This document shows positions 16,586-26,159 of a DNA stretch of 64,000 nucleotides, piece by piece. Source of the stretch: PALSA-693 sp963729695 (GTDB lineage: Bacteria > Actinomycetota > Acidimicrobiia > Acidimicrobiales > Palsa-688); assembly GCA_963729695.1 (NCBI GenBank), contig CAVSOT010000004.1:744001-808000 (forward strand). Direction: 5' to 3'. The notes under the pieces are model-generated. The model did not search any database, was not told where the DNA came from, and was given only the letters and a program-made list of their open reading frames with translations. Made by a program: the position numbers and the translations under genes. Numbering within the stretch: position 1 is the first letter of the stretch; each line of letters opens with the position of its first letter.

Positions 16586-17797
16586 GTGCCACCCACCGTG
16601 TCGATCAACTTTTTCGATCCCAAGGTAATTGCTGATCCCTGGCCCTACTTTGCCCAGCTGCGCGCCGAAGGCCCGGTCGTGTACAACGAGGCCCTTTCGG
16701 TATGGCATGTCCACCGCCACCGGGATCTCGTGGCCTGCCTTTCCGACACGCAGCACTTTTCGTCCACGGTGCACAAGCGGACTGCGCCCTGGCTCCGGGA
16801 CAGCATGATCACGGTGGATCCGCCAGAACATCACCGGCTTCGCAACCCGATGCAGGGCTCGTTCACCAAGCGCGAGCTGACCGATTGGGAGCCCCGGGTG
16901 GCCGCGCTGATCGACGGCCTGTTCTCTGGCTTCGTCGCCAAGGTGTCGTCTGGATCGAGGGTAGACCTGGTCGACGACTTCATTTGGCACGTGCCGTCGG
17001 TGGTTATCGCCGAGATGATGGGCGTTCCACCCGAGACGCGTGCCGATTTCCATCGTTGGAGCCTGGATCTGGTAGCCGGTGTGGGGTCGACCAACGACCC
17101 AACGGAGTTCGGCCGCGAGAAGGTCGCCCGGGCCTACGACGCGTCCCCGCAGATCGAACGGTTCCTGGCGGAGGAGATCGCCCGGCGGAAGGCCAGGCCC
17201 AACGGTGACCTGATCGGCCAGGCCGTCGCCGCGAACAGCGACGGGGCCATGTCCGACGAGGAGCTCAATGCCACGGCTGTCCTGCTTCTCGTGGCCGGCA
17301 ACGATACGACGGCAAAGCTCCTGGCCCATACCGTCGTAAAGCTGTTCCAGTTCCCGGAGCAGCGCGAGCTGCTGGTCCACGATCCGAGCCTGATTCCTGC
17401 AGCCATCGAGGAGGTGCTCCGTTACGAGCAGCTCTCGCTATCCATTCCTCGCCTGGTGGTGAATGGCCCGGTTACCGTCGCCGGCCAGGAGATTCCCGAT
17501 GACCAGACCGTCTGGATGATGACCGGGATGGCCAACCGAGATCCGGACGTCTTTCCCAACCCCGACGTGATCGACATCCGGCGCACCCGGTCCGCTCCGC
17601 ACTTCGGTTTCGGCTACAGCGCTCACCTCTGTCTCGGCGCCAACCTGGCCCGGATGGAGGTTCGTATCGGGCTCGAGCGCATCCTTTCCCGATATCCGGA
17701 CTATGAGGTGCGGTCATTCAAACTGGGCGACGGCTGGTCGGTGCGAGGTCCGGTGTATATCGACTTCGCCCCCGAGCCCACGTCCGTCCCCGTGTGA
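16586..17797 (+). CDS. Cytochrome P450 (class I, bacterial soluble type)
   Basis: 403 residues starting at GTG behind GAGGAGAGGAGG. I-helix oxygen-activation motif VAGNDTTAKLL, K-helix ExxR in EEVLRYEQ, and Cys-ligand loop FGFGYSAHLCLGANLAR. No membrane anchor, so it needs separate ferredoxin and reductase, which are not in the window. It is in line with the LLM oxidoreductase and convergent with the next P450. It resembles CYP families of actinobacterial terpene and sterol catabolism; the substrate cannot be called. Confidence 0.92.
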   Translation: MPPTVSINFFDPKVIADPWPYFAQLRAEGPVVYNEALSVWHVHRHRDLVACLSDTQHFSSTVHKRTAPWLRDSMITVDPPEHHRLRNPMQGSFTKRELTDWEPRVAALIDGLFSGFVAKVSSGSRVDLVDDFIWHVPSVVIAEMMGVPPETRADFHRWSLDLVAGVGSTNDPTEFGREKVARAYDASPQIERFLAEEIARRKARPNGDLIGQAVAANSDGAMSDEELNATAVLLLVAGNDTTAKLLAHTVVKLFQFPEQRELLVHDPSLIPAAIEEVLRYEQLSLSIPRLVVNGPVTVAGQEIPDDQTVWMMTGMANRDPDVFPNPDVIDIRRTRSAPHFGFGYSAHLCLGANLARMEVRIGLERILSRYPDYEVRSFKLGDGWSVRGPVYIDFAPEPTSVPV

Positions 17798-17849
17798 ACG
17801 GCGCGGCTGGGCGATCCCAACAGCCCGCGCCGCGCCCGGATCGTTGGGT

Positions 17850-19085
17850 TCAGCCTTCTCCCGCACCCGTGTCGATCGACCCACGCTCGGGCCCGCGCAC
17901 GAAGAAGGAGTTGCCGAAGTCGACGTCGCGCAGCTTGTACTCCGGCGCAACCGCGAGCAGGCGCTCGATGGCGACGCGGGTCTCGAGGCGGGCCAACGGG
18001 GCGCCGAGACAAAGGTGGGGGCCCCACCCGAAGCCGAGGTTGGACTTCAGCTCGCGTCGGATGTCGAAGCGGAGGGGGTCATCCCATCTCCGAGGATCCC
18101 GATTGCCCGCGCCGCAAAAAGCAAAGACGACATCCCCCGCGATCAGTTGCTGGTCGCCGAGGACCTTGTCGTGCTTGACCAGGCGGGCGAGGAATCCGAT
18201 CGGCCCGCACCAACGAAGCACCTCTTCGACCATGTTCGGGATCAATGAGGGGTCGTCGACGACCGCTCCCCTCTGATCGGGGTGCGCTTCGAGGGCGACC
18301 AGACAGTTGCCCATCGTCTTGGCCGTGGTGTCGTAGCCGGCCAGCAGGAGCAGCACTGCCGTCGACCGGATCTCCTCTTCCGACATGGCATCGTTTCCGG
18401 AAAGATTGATCATGCTGGTCAGCAGATCGTCCGGCTGGTCGACGCGGTGTCGTTCGATCTCCTCGCCGAGGTAGTCGTTGACTTCTCTCCCGGCCCGGTG
18501 CATCACTTCTCTGACCCCAGGCACCTCGTTGCCGTAGGACAGGTTCGAGGCGATCTCGTGGGACCAGCGACAGAAGTCGTCGTGACGGGTTTTGGGAACA
18601 CCGAGCATCTCGGCGACGATGATCGTCGGGATCACAGTGAAGTCCGCGATCAGATCGAACTCGGATGTCGTCGCCAGTGGCGACAGGAGCTCGTCCACGA
18701 CCTCGCGCACGCGCCGCTCCCACCTCGCCGTCGCGCTCCGAGTGAAGAACGGGGCCAGCGCGCTTCGCAGCCGACGGTGGTTCGGGCCGTCGACGGTGAT
18801 CATGTTGGGAGCGTCGAACCAAGAGATCAGCTCGGGGTCTCCGTTGAGCTCGCCAAACGTCTCGCCGCCGTCGGTGAGCACTTCGCTCACCTCGTTGAAA
18901 CCGATGACCATCCAGCCTTGCATGGCCCCATTGCGGACGACGTTCCCGACCGCCCTGACCTTTTCGAACAGGGGAAAGGGATCGCGTATTGCGTCGGGCG
19001 CAAAGAAATTGATATCCAGCTGAGGGGCGTCGGTTTGCAAGAGATATTCCTTGGCATGCACGTGGCGGCGTTTCCAGGCCAGCAT
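17850..19085 (-). CDS. Cytochrome P450, divergent paralogue A
   Basis: 411 residues from ATG 19085 (a GTG seven codons on is also possible; the much longer open frame upstream antisenses the next gene and is rejected). I-helix LLLAGYDTTAKTMG, ExxR in EEVLRWCG, heme loop GFGWGPHLCLGAPLARLET. It shares long identical blocks with the P450 at 19218-20393 (ARWERRV, EVVDELL, IVAEMLGVP, KSNLGFG, RGPERG), so the two arose by duplication and now face away from each other across a 133-bp promoter region. Confidence 0.92.
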   Translation of the reverse strand: MLAWKRRHVHAKEYLLQTDAPQLDINFFAPDAIRDPFPLFEKVRAVGNVVRNGAMQGWMVIGFNEVSEVLTDGGETFGELNGDPELISWFDAPNMITVDGPNHRRLRSALAPFFTRSATARWERRVREVVDELLSPLATTSEFDLIADFTVIPTIIVAEMLGVPKTRHDDFCRWSHEIASNLSYGNEVPGVREVMHRAGREVNDYLGEEIERHRVDQPDDLLTSMINLSGNDAMSEEEIRSTAVLLLLAGYDTTAKTMGNCLVALEAHPDQRGAVVDDPSLIPNMVEEVLRWCGPIGFLARLVKHDKVLGDQQLIAGDVVFAFCGAGNRDPRRWDDPLRFDIRRELKSNLGFGWGPHLCLGAPLARLETRVAIERLLAVAPEYKLRDVDFGNSFFVRGPERGSIDTGAGEG

Positions 19086-19217
19086 GCCCGCGCCGGGCGG
19101 CCCTGTCAACCGACGGACAAGCGGGGCGAGGCCACGCCCGGCGTCCCGGATCCGAGGAGGATCGGCCCCGCCCGGGTGTAGCTTCTTGTCGTCCGATTGC
19201 AGTCGCCGGGGGTGCAC

Positions 19218-20393
19218 ATGGAAGCGGAACGCATGGATCTCAACCTCTTCGATTCCTCCCTGATCGAGTATCCATACCAGGTGTACGAAGAAATACGCGC
19301 GGCCGGACCGGTTGTGTGGAACGGGGCGTTGAATGCCTGGATGGTCACGGGCTTCGAAGGGTGCAGTGCTGTCCTGGGCGACACGACCCACTTCGTCAAG
19401 ATGAGTGGTGACCCGGGCATGGTCGCACGGTCGGAGTCGGCGAACATGCACCAAGCGGACGGGGCCGAGCACGTGCGCCTGCGCCACGGTTTTGCTTCGC
19501 TATTCAGCCGCCAGGCCGCCGCCAGGTGGGAGCGCAGGGTCGCCGAGGTCGTGGACGAGCTCTTGACGCCACTCGTCGAGGGATCTGACACCTTCGACTT
19601 GACCAGCTTCACGATGATCCCGACGGTCATTGTCGCCGAGATGCTCGGTGTGCCACCCGACCGACATGAGGATTTTCGTCGCTGGTCGAACACCATCGCC
19701 TCGAATATCGCCTACGGGCACGAGGACCCTGGCGTCCGCGAGGCGATGCTCCGTGCGATCCACGAACTCGACGCCTACTTGGCCGAAGAAATGGCGCGAC
19801 ATCGCCGGGAGGAACCCGACGATCTGATAACGGCCATGCTGCGCATGCCCGAACTGACCGAGGGCGAGATGCGCTCGACTGCTCGCCTGTTGTTGGTGGC
19901 TGGCTTCGATACGACCGCCAAGCTGATGGGGAACGCTTTGGTCGCCTTGGCCCGGCATCCTGAACAGCGCCGGATGGTCGCCGGCGACCTGCGGCTGGTG
20001 CCCGCGACCGTGGAAGAGGTACTTCGCTGGGAGGGGGTGGCCCAGATGACGCCCCGACGGGTGAATGGCGACACCGTTCTGGCCGGGACAGAACTGGCCC
20101 ACGGAGACACGGTGAATCTGCTCCTTGCGGCCGCCAACCGGGATCCGGACCGTTGGCCCCATCCGTCGTGCTTCGACGTCCATCGCGACCTGAAATCGAA
20201 TTTGGGATTCGGCTTCGGCCCTCACCTCTGCCTGGGGGCGCCGCTGGCCCGTCTGGAGACCAGGGTGGCTCTGGAGCGGCTGCTCACCATTGCCCCGCAG
20301 TACCGGCTCCGTGATGTCGATCTCGGCCGGGGCTTCTTCGTCCGAGGCCCCGAGCGCGGCTTTCTCGACGTGATGGTCGAGTCGGAGCCCTAG
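19218..20393 (+). CDS. Cytochrome P450, divergent paralogue B
   Basis: 391 residues from ATG 19218 (an in-frame start at 19197 is possible). I-helix VAGFDTTAKLMG, ExxR in EEVLRWEG, heme loop GFGFGPHLCLGAPLARLET, C-terminus RGPERGFLDVMVE. It is the duplicate of the minus-strand P450 next to it. The region between position 90 and 230 differs most, which suggests different substrates. No ferredoxin gene is adjacent. Confidence 0.92.
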   Translation: MEAERMDLNLFDSSLIEYPYQVYEEIRAAGPVVWNGALNAWMVTGFEGCSAVLGDTTHFVKMSGDPGMVARSESANMHQADGAEHVRLRHGFASLFSRQAAARWERRVAEVVDELLTPLVEGSDTFDLTSFTMIPTVIVAEMLGVPPDRHEDFRRWSNTIASNIAYGHEDPGVREAMLRAIHELDAYLAEEMARHRREEPDDLITAMLRMPELTEGEMRSTARLLLVAGFDTTAKLMGNALVALARHPEQRRMVAGDLRLVPATVEEVLRWEGVAQMTPRRVNGDTVLAGTELAHGDTVNLLLAAANRDPDRWPHPSCFDVHRDLKSNLGFGFGPHLCLGAPLARLETRVALERLLTIAPQYRLRDVDLGRGFFVRGPERGFLDVMVESEP

Positions 20394-20430
20394 GAGGTTG
20401 GCTCGGAGAGCCCGGCGGCCGCTGGCCCGC

Positions 20431-20475
20431 GGTCAGCCGGCCCGAGGTCAGCCGGCCCGAGGTCAGCCGGCCGGC
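20431..20475 (+). repeat. 15-bp direct repeat, three copies
   Basis: GGTCAGCCGGCCCGA occurs twice in tandem, and a third copy diverges at its end. It lies between convergent genes (P450 and DUF1059), so it is probably a slippage product in a terminator region. Confidence 0.7.
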
Positions 20476-20481
20476 GCCAGG

Positions 20482-20640
20482 TCAATAGGCCATGAAGAGA
20501 ATTTCGTCCCGCTCGTACTCCAGATCGGGGTGCCGCTCCTTCAGGTGCTGCTGGGCCTTCTCCACTAGGTCATCCTCGTCGGTGCCCTGGAGGAACTCAC
20601 CACAAGGGCACTGCAACCTGGTCTTCGCTGTACCGGTCAT
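20482..20640 (-). CDS. DUF1059-type small protein
   Basis: 52 residues. It begins MTGTAKTRLQCPCGEFLQG, continues with an acidic turn (TDEDDLVEKAQQHLKER), and ends HPDLEYERDEILFMAY, the usual ending of actinobacterial DUF1059 proteins. The CxC near the start could bind metal. Function unknown. ATG at 20640; the ribosome-binding site is weak. It is convergent with the P450. Confidence 0.75.
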   Translation of the reverse strand: MTGTAKTRLQCPCGEFLQGTDEDDLVEKAQQHLKERHPDLEYERDEILFMAY

Positions 20641-21129
20641 CGCTTCATCTCACTGAGTCGTACGGCTGATCCGCGGTCATCATAGGCGGGGGCATCGCCT
20701 TGCCGTCGAGTCCGAAGTGGCCCAACTCGCGGGCTACGAGGGCTCGCCGGGTGCGAGGGGGTCGCTCGCGGCCGGGTCCGCGCTGTCCCTGGTGCGGCCG
20801 TCCCTGTTGCGACGGCCCGGATGTTCGACCACCGCGGCGGCGCAACTTTGGACATCTGAGCAGCCTCAGGCTGCTTGGTTGTCCAAAGATGGCGCCCACG
20901 CCACCAGGGCGAGCGCCAGGGCGTCTCACCGCCGCGAGGTAAGGGAAGCCCCCGCCACCGGCAACCGAAGCCCCCGGGCGTCCTGGGAAATCCCTGGTCA
21001 GGAGGGTTATGGCCCGTTGGGGGCAAGGAGCAGGGGCGGCTGACTCCTCCGCTTCGACCTGGGGGCAACCGGCGCGGTAGCCGCCAACCATCGTGCGGTC
21101 CCTCCCGGCCGAAGCCCTAGAGTTGGGCG
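20641..21129 (+). other. Intergenic region with a large hairpin; no convincing gene
   Basis: About 490 bp. Open frames on both strands are Arg/Pro/Gly-rich and domain-free. The notable content is the nested palindrome at 20841-20895, listed separately. Directly before 21130 is the ParA gene's start with no clear Shine-Dalgarno sequence, so that gene may be leaderless. Confidence 0.4.
20841..20895. repeat. Nested inverted repeat (strong stem-loop)
   Basis: Arms CTTTGGACA / TGTCCAAAG (20846-20854 and 20880-20888) enclose a second pair AGCAGCCT / AGGCTGCT. Outside them GGCGC pairs with GCGCC. The stem is symmetrical with one 4x4 internal loop. No T-tract follows. It may be a bidirectional terminator, a regulatory RNA structure or a relic of a repeat element. 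Confidence 0.7.
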
Positions 21130-21720
21130 GTGCGCGTTGCCATAGTCAGCCTCAAGGGAGGGGTCGGGAAGACCACCACGACCGTGTATCTGGCCGCCGT
21201 AGCCGCTCGGTCGAGACGCCCAGTGATGGTGGTTGACGCCGACCCGCAGGGGTCGGCTGCCATGTGGCTGGAGGAGCGGCCGATCGACAGCGTGGCTGTG
21301 CGCGAGGCGCCCAGCGAGCGCCTGTTGCGCAAGGCGCTCAGCCAGGACAACAACGGGACCGTCGTGATCATCGATACCCCCCCGGCCAGCGAGCGGCTGA
21401 CGACGACGGCCCTGGCCAACGCCGACGTCGTGGTCGTCCCCACCCGGATCGGCGGGGTCGAGGGGGAGCGTCTGATCACCACATTGGAGTTGGTTCCGGA
21501 AGGCATTCCCAGCGGTGTCGTCGTCAGTTCGGCCCGCCCCTGGACCCGTGACTTCCGGGACGCCGTGGCTGGCTGGTCGGCGCGGCGGGTTCCGGTGTGG
21601 GGGGTGGTGCCGGAGCGGGTCGGGATCGCCGCGGGGCCCGAGATGGAGCTGCATCCGGAAGGTCTCGAGGCGGTCGGCGAAGTCTGGCGCCGGGTGGGCC
21701 GGGCTGTCCGACAGAGGTGA
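21130..21720 (+). CDS. ParA/MinD-family P-loop ATPase (orphan)
   Basis: 196 residues. Deviant Walker A KGGVGKTTTTVYL at residues 9-21, Walker A' VVDADPQGSAAMW, Walker B IIDTPPAS, and a C-terminal base-contact region. It is shorter than chromosomal ParA (about 250-330 residues) and has no ParB or parS next to it, so it fits the small ParA-like group that positions cargo other than chromosomes or plasmids. It is convergent with a Pro/Ala-rich membrane protein 15 bp away. Confidence 0.85.
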   Translation: MRVAIVSLKGGVGKTTTTVYLAAVAARSRRPVMVVDADPQGSAAMWLEERPIDSVAVREAPSERLLRKALSQDNNGTVVIIDTPPASERLTTTALANADVVVVPTRIGGVEGERLITTLELVPEGIPSGVVVSSARPWTRDFRDAVAGWSARRVPVWGVVPERVGIAAGPEMELHPEGLEAVGEVWRRVGRAVRQR

Positions 21721-21735
21721 AGGAGCCGCTGGCGC

Positions 21736-22206
21736 CTAGAGCACTCTGGATCGCCAGAGCAGCGCAGCCAGCACCACACTGACGGTCGCCACGACCAAAC
21801 CGACGATCCAGCCCGCCACATGACCGCTGACCAGGGCGGCCCCGATGGCCGTGCCGATACCGATGACCCCTGCGGTGGCGATGAGCCGAACGGCGACGGA
21901 TTCTGCTTGGGCCCGGGGCGGGGACGCGGGAAGGAAGCCGGGCTCGGCCGCCACGCCCGGAGCCGAAGCGGTAGGAGGCGGAAGGGCCGAAGGGGGAACA
22001 GCAGAAGGAGCAGCAGGGGGGGTAGCGGCCGACGCGGCGGGGGGTGCCGAAGCCTCCGCGGGTGCAGTAGCCCCCGCGGGCCCGGAGGCCGGAGCGGGCC
22101 CGGAGGCCGGAGCGGGCCCGGAGGCCGGAGGGGGCCCGGAAGGCCCCGCAGGCGGGGTCACCGCCGCCCGTCGGGTGTTGCTCTGGTCAGCCGGAAGATC
22201 TTGCAT
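21736..22206 (-). CDS. Pro/Ala-rich protein with two C-terminal membrane segments
   Basis: 156 residues. The first ~95 are almost all Pro, Ala, Ser and Gly, including a PASGPA repeat, and are probably disordered. Two hydrophobic helices follow (LIATAGVIGIGTAIGAALV and WIVGLVVATVSVVLAALLW), ending in RSRVL. The low-complexity part is likely cytoplasmic or periplasmic depending on orientation. No family recognised. Its tail-to-tail placement with the ParA gene does not prove a link. Confidence 0.6.
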   Translation of the reverse strand: MQDLPADQSNTRRAAVTPPAGPSGPPPASGPAPASGPAPASGPAGATAPAEASAPPAASAATPPAAPSAVPPSALPPPTASAPGVAAEPGFLPASPPRAQAESVAVRLIATAGVIGIGTAIGAALVSGHVAGWIVGLVVATVSVVLAALLWRSRVL

Positions 22207-22363
22207 CGCTCACCTGGCCCACGGACCAACGCTGGTAGTAAGGGTCTGCTCACCCTGATCGTTCCCTGATGCGGCGGGCTCAAACCTCACGCCTTTGTGC
22301 CAGTCGTCACATGGGGGCACCTGGCCAACGGCGAAGGATGGGGCACAGGTACGTTAGGTATGT

Positions 22364-24098
22364 CTACCCCTGATCCGGAGCCCACGGGTTGGGCAGGCGA
22401 GTGGCGCATTCCAGCAGGAGGGCGTGCACGAACGCCTGCGGGGCGTTCCCTCGCATCTGCCGCTCGCCGACGTCGAACTCCTCGGTGAGAAGTCCCGGCG
22501 GACCGCATGCGCCCCGGTTGCGCTCGAAGCTGGCGATGGCCTGCTCGTGGCGGCCGATCTGATGCGCCGCCAGCGCCAACCAGAACCCGCACAACAGAAA
22601 GGCGCCCTCGGCTTCTTCCAGGGAACGCTCATCGTGGCGGAAGCGGTAGGTGAAACCGTCACGATTGAGGTCGGCCACCACCGCCTCGAGGGTGGCCAGG
22701 CTGCGGGGGTCCGTTGCGGGCAGGGCCCCTCGGATAGCCGGCAGGAGCAGGGCGGCGTCCACCCGGGGGTCGTCCGGGGCGCGCTGCCAACGGCCGCTCG
22801 GGTGCGTGCAGTCCGCGCCGACCTCGGCCAGCAGGGCGTCGGCGAGGCCCACCCATTTAGCTGCCTGCCCAGCGGTGGCGTGCGCCGAGATGGCGCGCAG
22901 CCCGGCCACGCAGGTGAGGCGAGAGTGGGCCCACGGATGGTTGTCCAACTCCCAGATCCCGGCGTCGGGGTCGCTGGCGCGGGACTCAATGGCGGAGACG
23001 CACGCTTCGACCGCGCGCCAGGTGTCGCTGGCCAGGCGGTCGTGACGGCCGGCAGTCGCGAACAACAGCAGGGATTCGCCGAATGCGTCCAATTGGAAAT
23101 TGCTGGTTGACCCAGTTCCCCACTTTGTCGAACCCGCCGGGATAGCCGACCAGGTGGCTAAGGGTGCGCTCGTTGGGGACCGCGCCCCCATCGATACGGT
23201 AGGCGGGCTTCATCGTCGGCCCGTCGGCGAGCAGCCGATCGCCGATGAACGAGACGGCCTCGTCGAGCAGCGGATGAGGCTGGCCGGCGGCGACCGCCTC
23301 GCCGGCGTAGCACTGGTCACGTATCCAGGCGTACCGGTAGTCGTAGTTGCGGCCGGTTTCGGCCCGTTCCGGCAGCGACATGGTGGCCGCGGCGACCATG
23401 CCCCCGCCCGCGCTGGTGAGGCCGCGGAGCACGGCATAGGCGTGGCGGGCGTCTCGCGGGGCCAAGCTGTCGGTCATCTCAGGAACGGCCCGGGCCCAAG
23501 CGGCTTCCGTGGCGCTCCACGCCGCTTCAGGGGAAACGGGTGCGGAGTCCAGAGGCCGGTCCGAGATCTCCAAGACCAGGTCGCGAGACGATCCCGGCTC
23601 GAGCCGGAGGTCGAGGGAGAGACTGCCATCCCGGCTCCGCCGTACGCCTGAGCCCGTCGACCAGCGCAGATGCAATCCGCCTGTGCGCGCCTCCCATACC
23701 CCTCCTCGATGCGAACGGACCGCCATGGCGTCCTGCCCGAATCCGGCCCGGGGGTCGAGCGTCACGTGCAGAAGGGCCTCTCCGTCGACCGCGGCCACCC
23801 GCCGCAAGATGACGGCGGTGTGCGAGTCGCCAGGAAACGCCAAGGCGTCTCGGCACTCGATGACGCCGCCGGTCGTGATCCAGCGGCCGCGCCAGATCAG
23901 CGAGCCTTCCTCGTAGTAGCCGCCCCATACAAAGCGCGCGCTCGTCGGAGTGATGGCGTATGCACCCTGGCCACCGATCAGTAGGGAGAACACCGCGTCC
24001 GAATCCCACCGCGGCGCGCACATCCAGACCAGCTCGCCCTGCGGGCCGACCAAGGCGCCGCGCTCGCCGTCGGCGAGCAGGGCGTAGTCGCGCAGCAC
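22364..24098 (-). pseudogene. Glycoside hydrolase family 15 (glucoamylase/trehalase-like), single frameshift
   Basis: Two frames together give a near-complete GH15 protein of about 578 residues. The first (24098 down to ~23095) starts LRDYALLADGERGALVG and contains NYDYRYAWIRDQCYAGEA, then NWVNQQF. The second continues QLDAFGESLLLF, then IWELDNHPWAHSRLTCVAGL (general acid Glu) and runs to the stop at 22364. Removing one C of the coding strand at ~23095 restores NWVNQQFQLDAFGE, the family consensus. The lesion may be an assembly indel or a recent mutation. GH15 enzymes hydrolyse alpha-glucosides or trehalose; OtsA is encoded elsewhere in this window. GTG start. Confidence 0.85.
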
Positions 24099-24228
24099 CC
24101 GGGGGAAAGTTCACCGACACCCTTCGTCCTACCCCTCCCCGCTCCGACCACGCCCTTGCCGTGCGTCAATAGCCGGCCCAGCGGCAAATATCCGGCACCG
24201 GCACCGGCACCGGCACCGTCGCCTCGTT

Positions 24229-24253
24229 GCCGGCGCCGGGTGCGGGCGCCGGC
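24229..24253 (-). terminator. GC hairpin between the GAF-SpoIIE gene and the GH15 gene
   Basis: Perfect 9-bp palindrome arms GCCGGCGCC / GGCGCCGGC with a 7-nt loop, 29 bp after the stop of the phosphatase gene. Just beyond it is a short (GGCACC)n run. No U-tract. Confidence 0.5.
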
Positions 24254-24281
24254 AGGACGTGCGCTCGTTGCGGGCTGCGGC

Positions 24282-26081
24282 TCAGCGGGGCTTCAGTTGG
24301 ACGGCCAGCAGCGCAACGTCGTCGTCTCGGACGGGCCCGAGCATTTCGATGATGCGATCGCACACCGCTGAGACTTCCGGTGCTCCGGCCGAGGCGCACG
24401 CGACGAGGCGTTCGAGACCCTTATCCACTCCGAGGCGGCGCTCGGCGATGGCACCGTCCGTGTACAGCAGGAGGACCTGACCGGGCTGAAGGACCTCGAT
24501 CCGCTCGTCTGGTGGGCCGGTACTCGCACCGAGCGGCGGGCCGGGCGGGACCGGAAGCAGCGCGGCGCCCTCATCTCCGATGATGATCGGCGGGTAGTGA
24601 CCAGCCGACGCCAGCCGCATCTCGCCGGTTGTCGGGTTGAGATCGCCGAAAAGCGCAGTGGCAATCCGGTCGAAACCCAGATAGTCCCAGCTCGATTGCA
24701 ACGCAGCGACGAGCTCCGCAGGCGACGCCACCTGGCCGGCAACGGCCCGGGCTCCGCTTCGGAGCTGGCCCATCAACGCGGCCGCCCCGCGGTCGTGACC
24801 GACGACGTCCCCGATCATGAAAGCGGCCTTACCGCTCGGCAGCAGCAGAAGATCGTAGAAGTCTCCCCCCACATCCAAACCCCTGGTCGCGGCCATGTAG
24901 CGGCTGGCGACCGCGACGCCGTCGACGACCGGCATGACGGCCGGGAGCAGACTCGCCTGCAGGATGTGGGAGGTCTGCAGGGTGAAGTCCTTTTGCCGAG
25001 TATGTAAGAGGACCGCCTCGACTTGATGGGCGAGATCCTGGGCGAATTCGACATCGCTCACGCGGAACGGTGCGGTGCACGACACGAGGGTCAACGAGCC
25101 CAAAATGTCGCCTTTTGACGCGAGCGGCACGGACATGTAGGACCGGTAGCCCAGCTCCCGCGTGATGGCGAAGTGCTCAGCGTTGATCGTGGCCGAGCGC
25201 AGGAAGTCATCGGTGACCATCGGAGACCACACCGGCTTGCCGGTGCGAATGGCGGACATGGCCGGATGGCTGCCCTCGGGGTCCGGATCGAACCGGCGCA
25301 ACCGGTCGAGGAGGGCCCGCCGGGTCGGATCGCGATGCTTGGCTACCAGGCGCCGCTGAATTCCGTCCGCGTCGATGACGTCGATCACGCAGATGTCGCC
25401 CAAGACGGCCAGCGCCAGGTCGGCCAACCGGTCCAACGCATCGGCCAGGTCGGCTCCCTCGGCGACCACCTTGGCGGCCTCGGCGAAAAAGGAGCACATC
25501 TTCGCCAGCCGCACCTGCTCCTCGAACAACCGCACCCGGCTCAAGGCCAACGCCAGCCGATCCGCGAGGATCCCGAGCATTTCCGCATCGACCGAAGTGA
25601 ACTTTCTCAATTCGCAGCTACCGGCGTGCATCACTCCCAGCAGCCGATCGCCAGACAGCAGGGGAACGGCCACGATGGACTGCATCCCGCTTTCCCGGAG
25701 TATCGGGGTCGCCAGTTCGACTCGGGAGAGGTCGTCGACGACGAGCGGTCGCCGGGTAGCCATGACCCGTCCTGATACACCCTCCCCGGCGCGGATGCGC
25801 ACCCCGACGGTGACTTCTTCGTTGAGGCCGGAGGCGACTCGGGCCAGCAGCTCGTCACCGGTCTCGTTGGCCACGAGCAGGGCCACGCTGTCGGCGCCCA
25901 AGGCATCTCTGACGCTGACCAGCGACTCTCGGAACAGGTCGTCGAGCGACTGGCTGGTCATCACGCTGTCTGCTGCGGTGATCAGCTGGGTCCACCATCG
26001 GGCCGCGGCCTCACCGGCGAGCAGTGCTGCGCGCTCAGCTGCCACCAATCGCTCGATGTCAAGGCTCGACGATGTCATCAC
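24282..26081 (-). CDS. Tandem GAF-domain protein with C-terminal SpoIIE/PP2C phosphatase
   Basis: 599 residues. GAF 1 (about 40-190) contains ADSVALLVANETGDELL and GEGVSGRVMATRRPLVVDDL. GAF 2 (about 215-365) has IDVIDADGIQRRLVAKHRDP and YMSVPLASKGDILGSLTLV. The phosphatase (380-598) has LLPAVMPVVDGVAVASRY, metal-site GGDFYDLL, GDVVGHDRGAAALMGQLR, ASAGHYPPIII and RDDDVALLAVQL. Such RsbU-like proteins dephosphorylate anti-sigma-factor antagonists in stress signalling, with the GAF domains as sensors. It has no membrane segment. No anti-sigma partners are nearby. Confidence 0.92.
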   Translation of the reverse strand: MMTSSSLDIERLVAAERAALLAGEAAARWWTQLITAADSVMTSQSLDDLFRESLVSVRDALGADSVALLVANETGDELLARVASGLNEEVTVGVRIRAGEGVSGRVMATRRPLVVDDLSRVELATPILRESGMQSIVAVPLLSGDRLLGVMHAGSCELRKFTSVDAEMLGILADRLALALSRVRLFEEQVRLAKMCSFFAEAAKVVAEGADLADALDRLADLALAVLGDICVIDVIDADGIQRRLVAKHRDPTRRALLDRLRRFDPDPEGSHPAMSAIRTGKPVWSPMVTDDFLRSATINAEHFAITRELGYRSYMSVPLASKGDILGSLTLVSCTAPFRVSDVEFAQDLAHQVEAVLLHTRQKDFTLQTSHILQASLLPAVMPVVDGVAVASRYMAATRGLDVGGDFYDLLLLPSGKAAFMIGDVVGHDRGAAALMGQLRSGARAVAGQVASPAELVAALQSSWDYLGFDRIATALFGDLNPTTGEMRLASAGHYPPIIIGDEGAALLPVPPGPPLGASTGPPDERIEVLQPGQVLLLYTDGAIAERRLGVDKGLERLVACASAGAPEVSAVCDRIIEMLGPVRDDDVALLAVQLKPR

Positions 26082-26159
26082 CTCCAGCGCAGTCAGCGAC
26101 CAGCCTATGGCGGCGGCCCACGGGGAGGATACGCACTCGCGGTGGTGGCGCGGATTCCG

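Noticed and set aside
17850..19487. 545-residue P450 with an N-terminal extension
   Set aside because: The first 134 residues are antisense to the next P450; ATG 19085 gives the normal family length.
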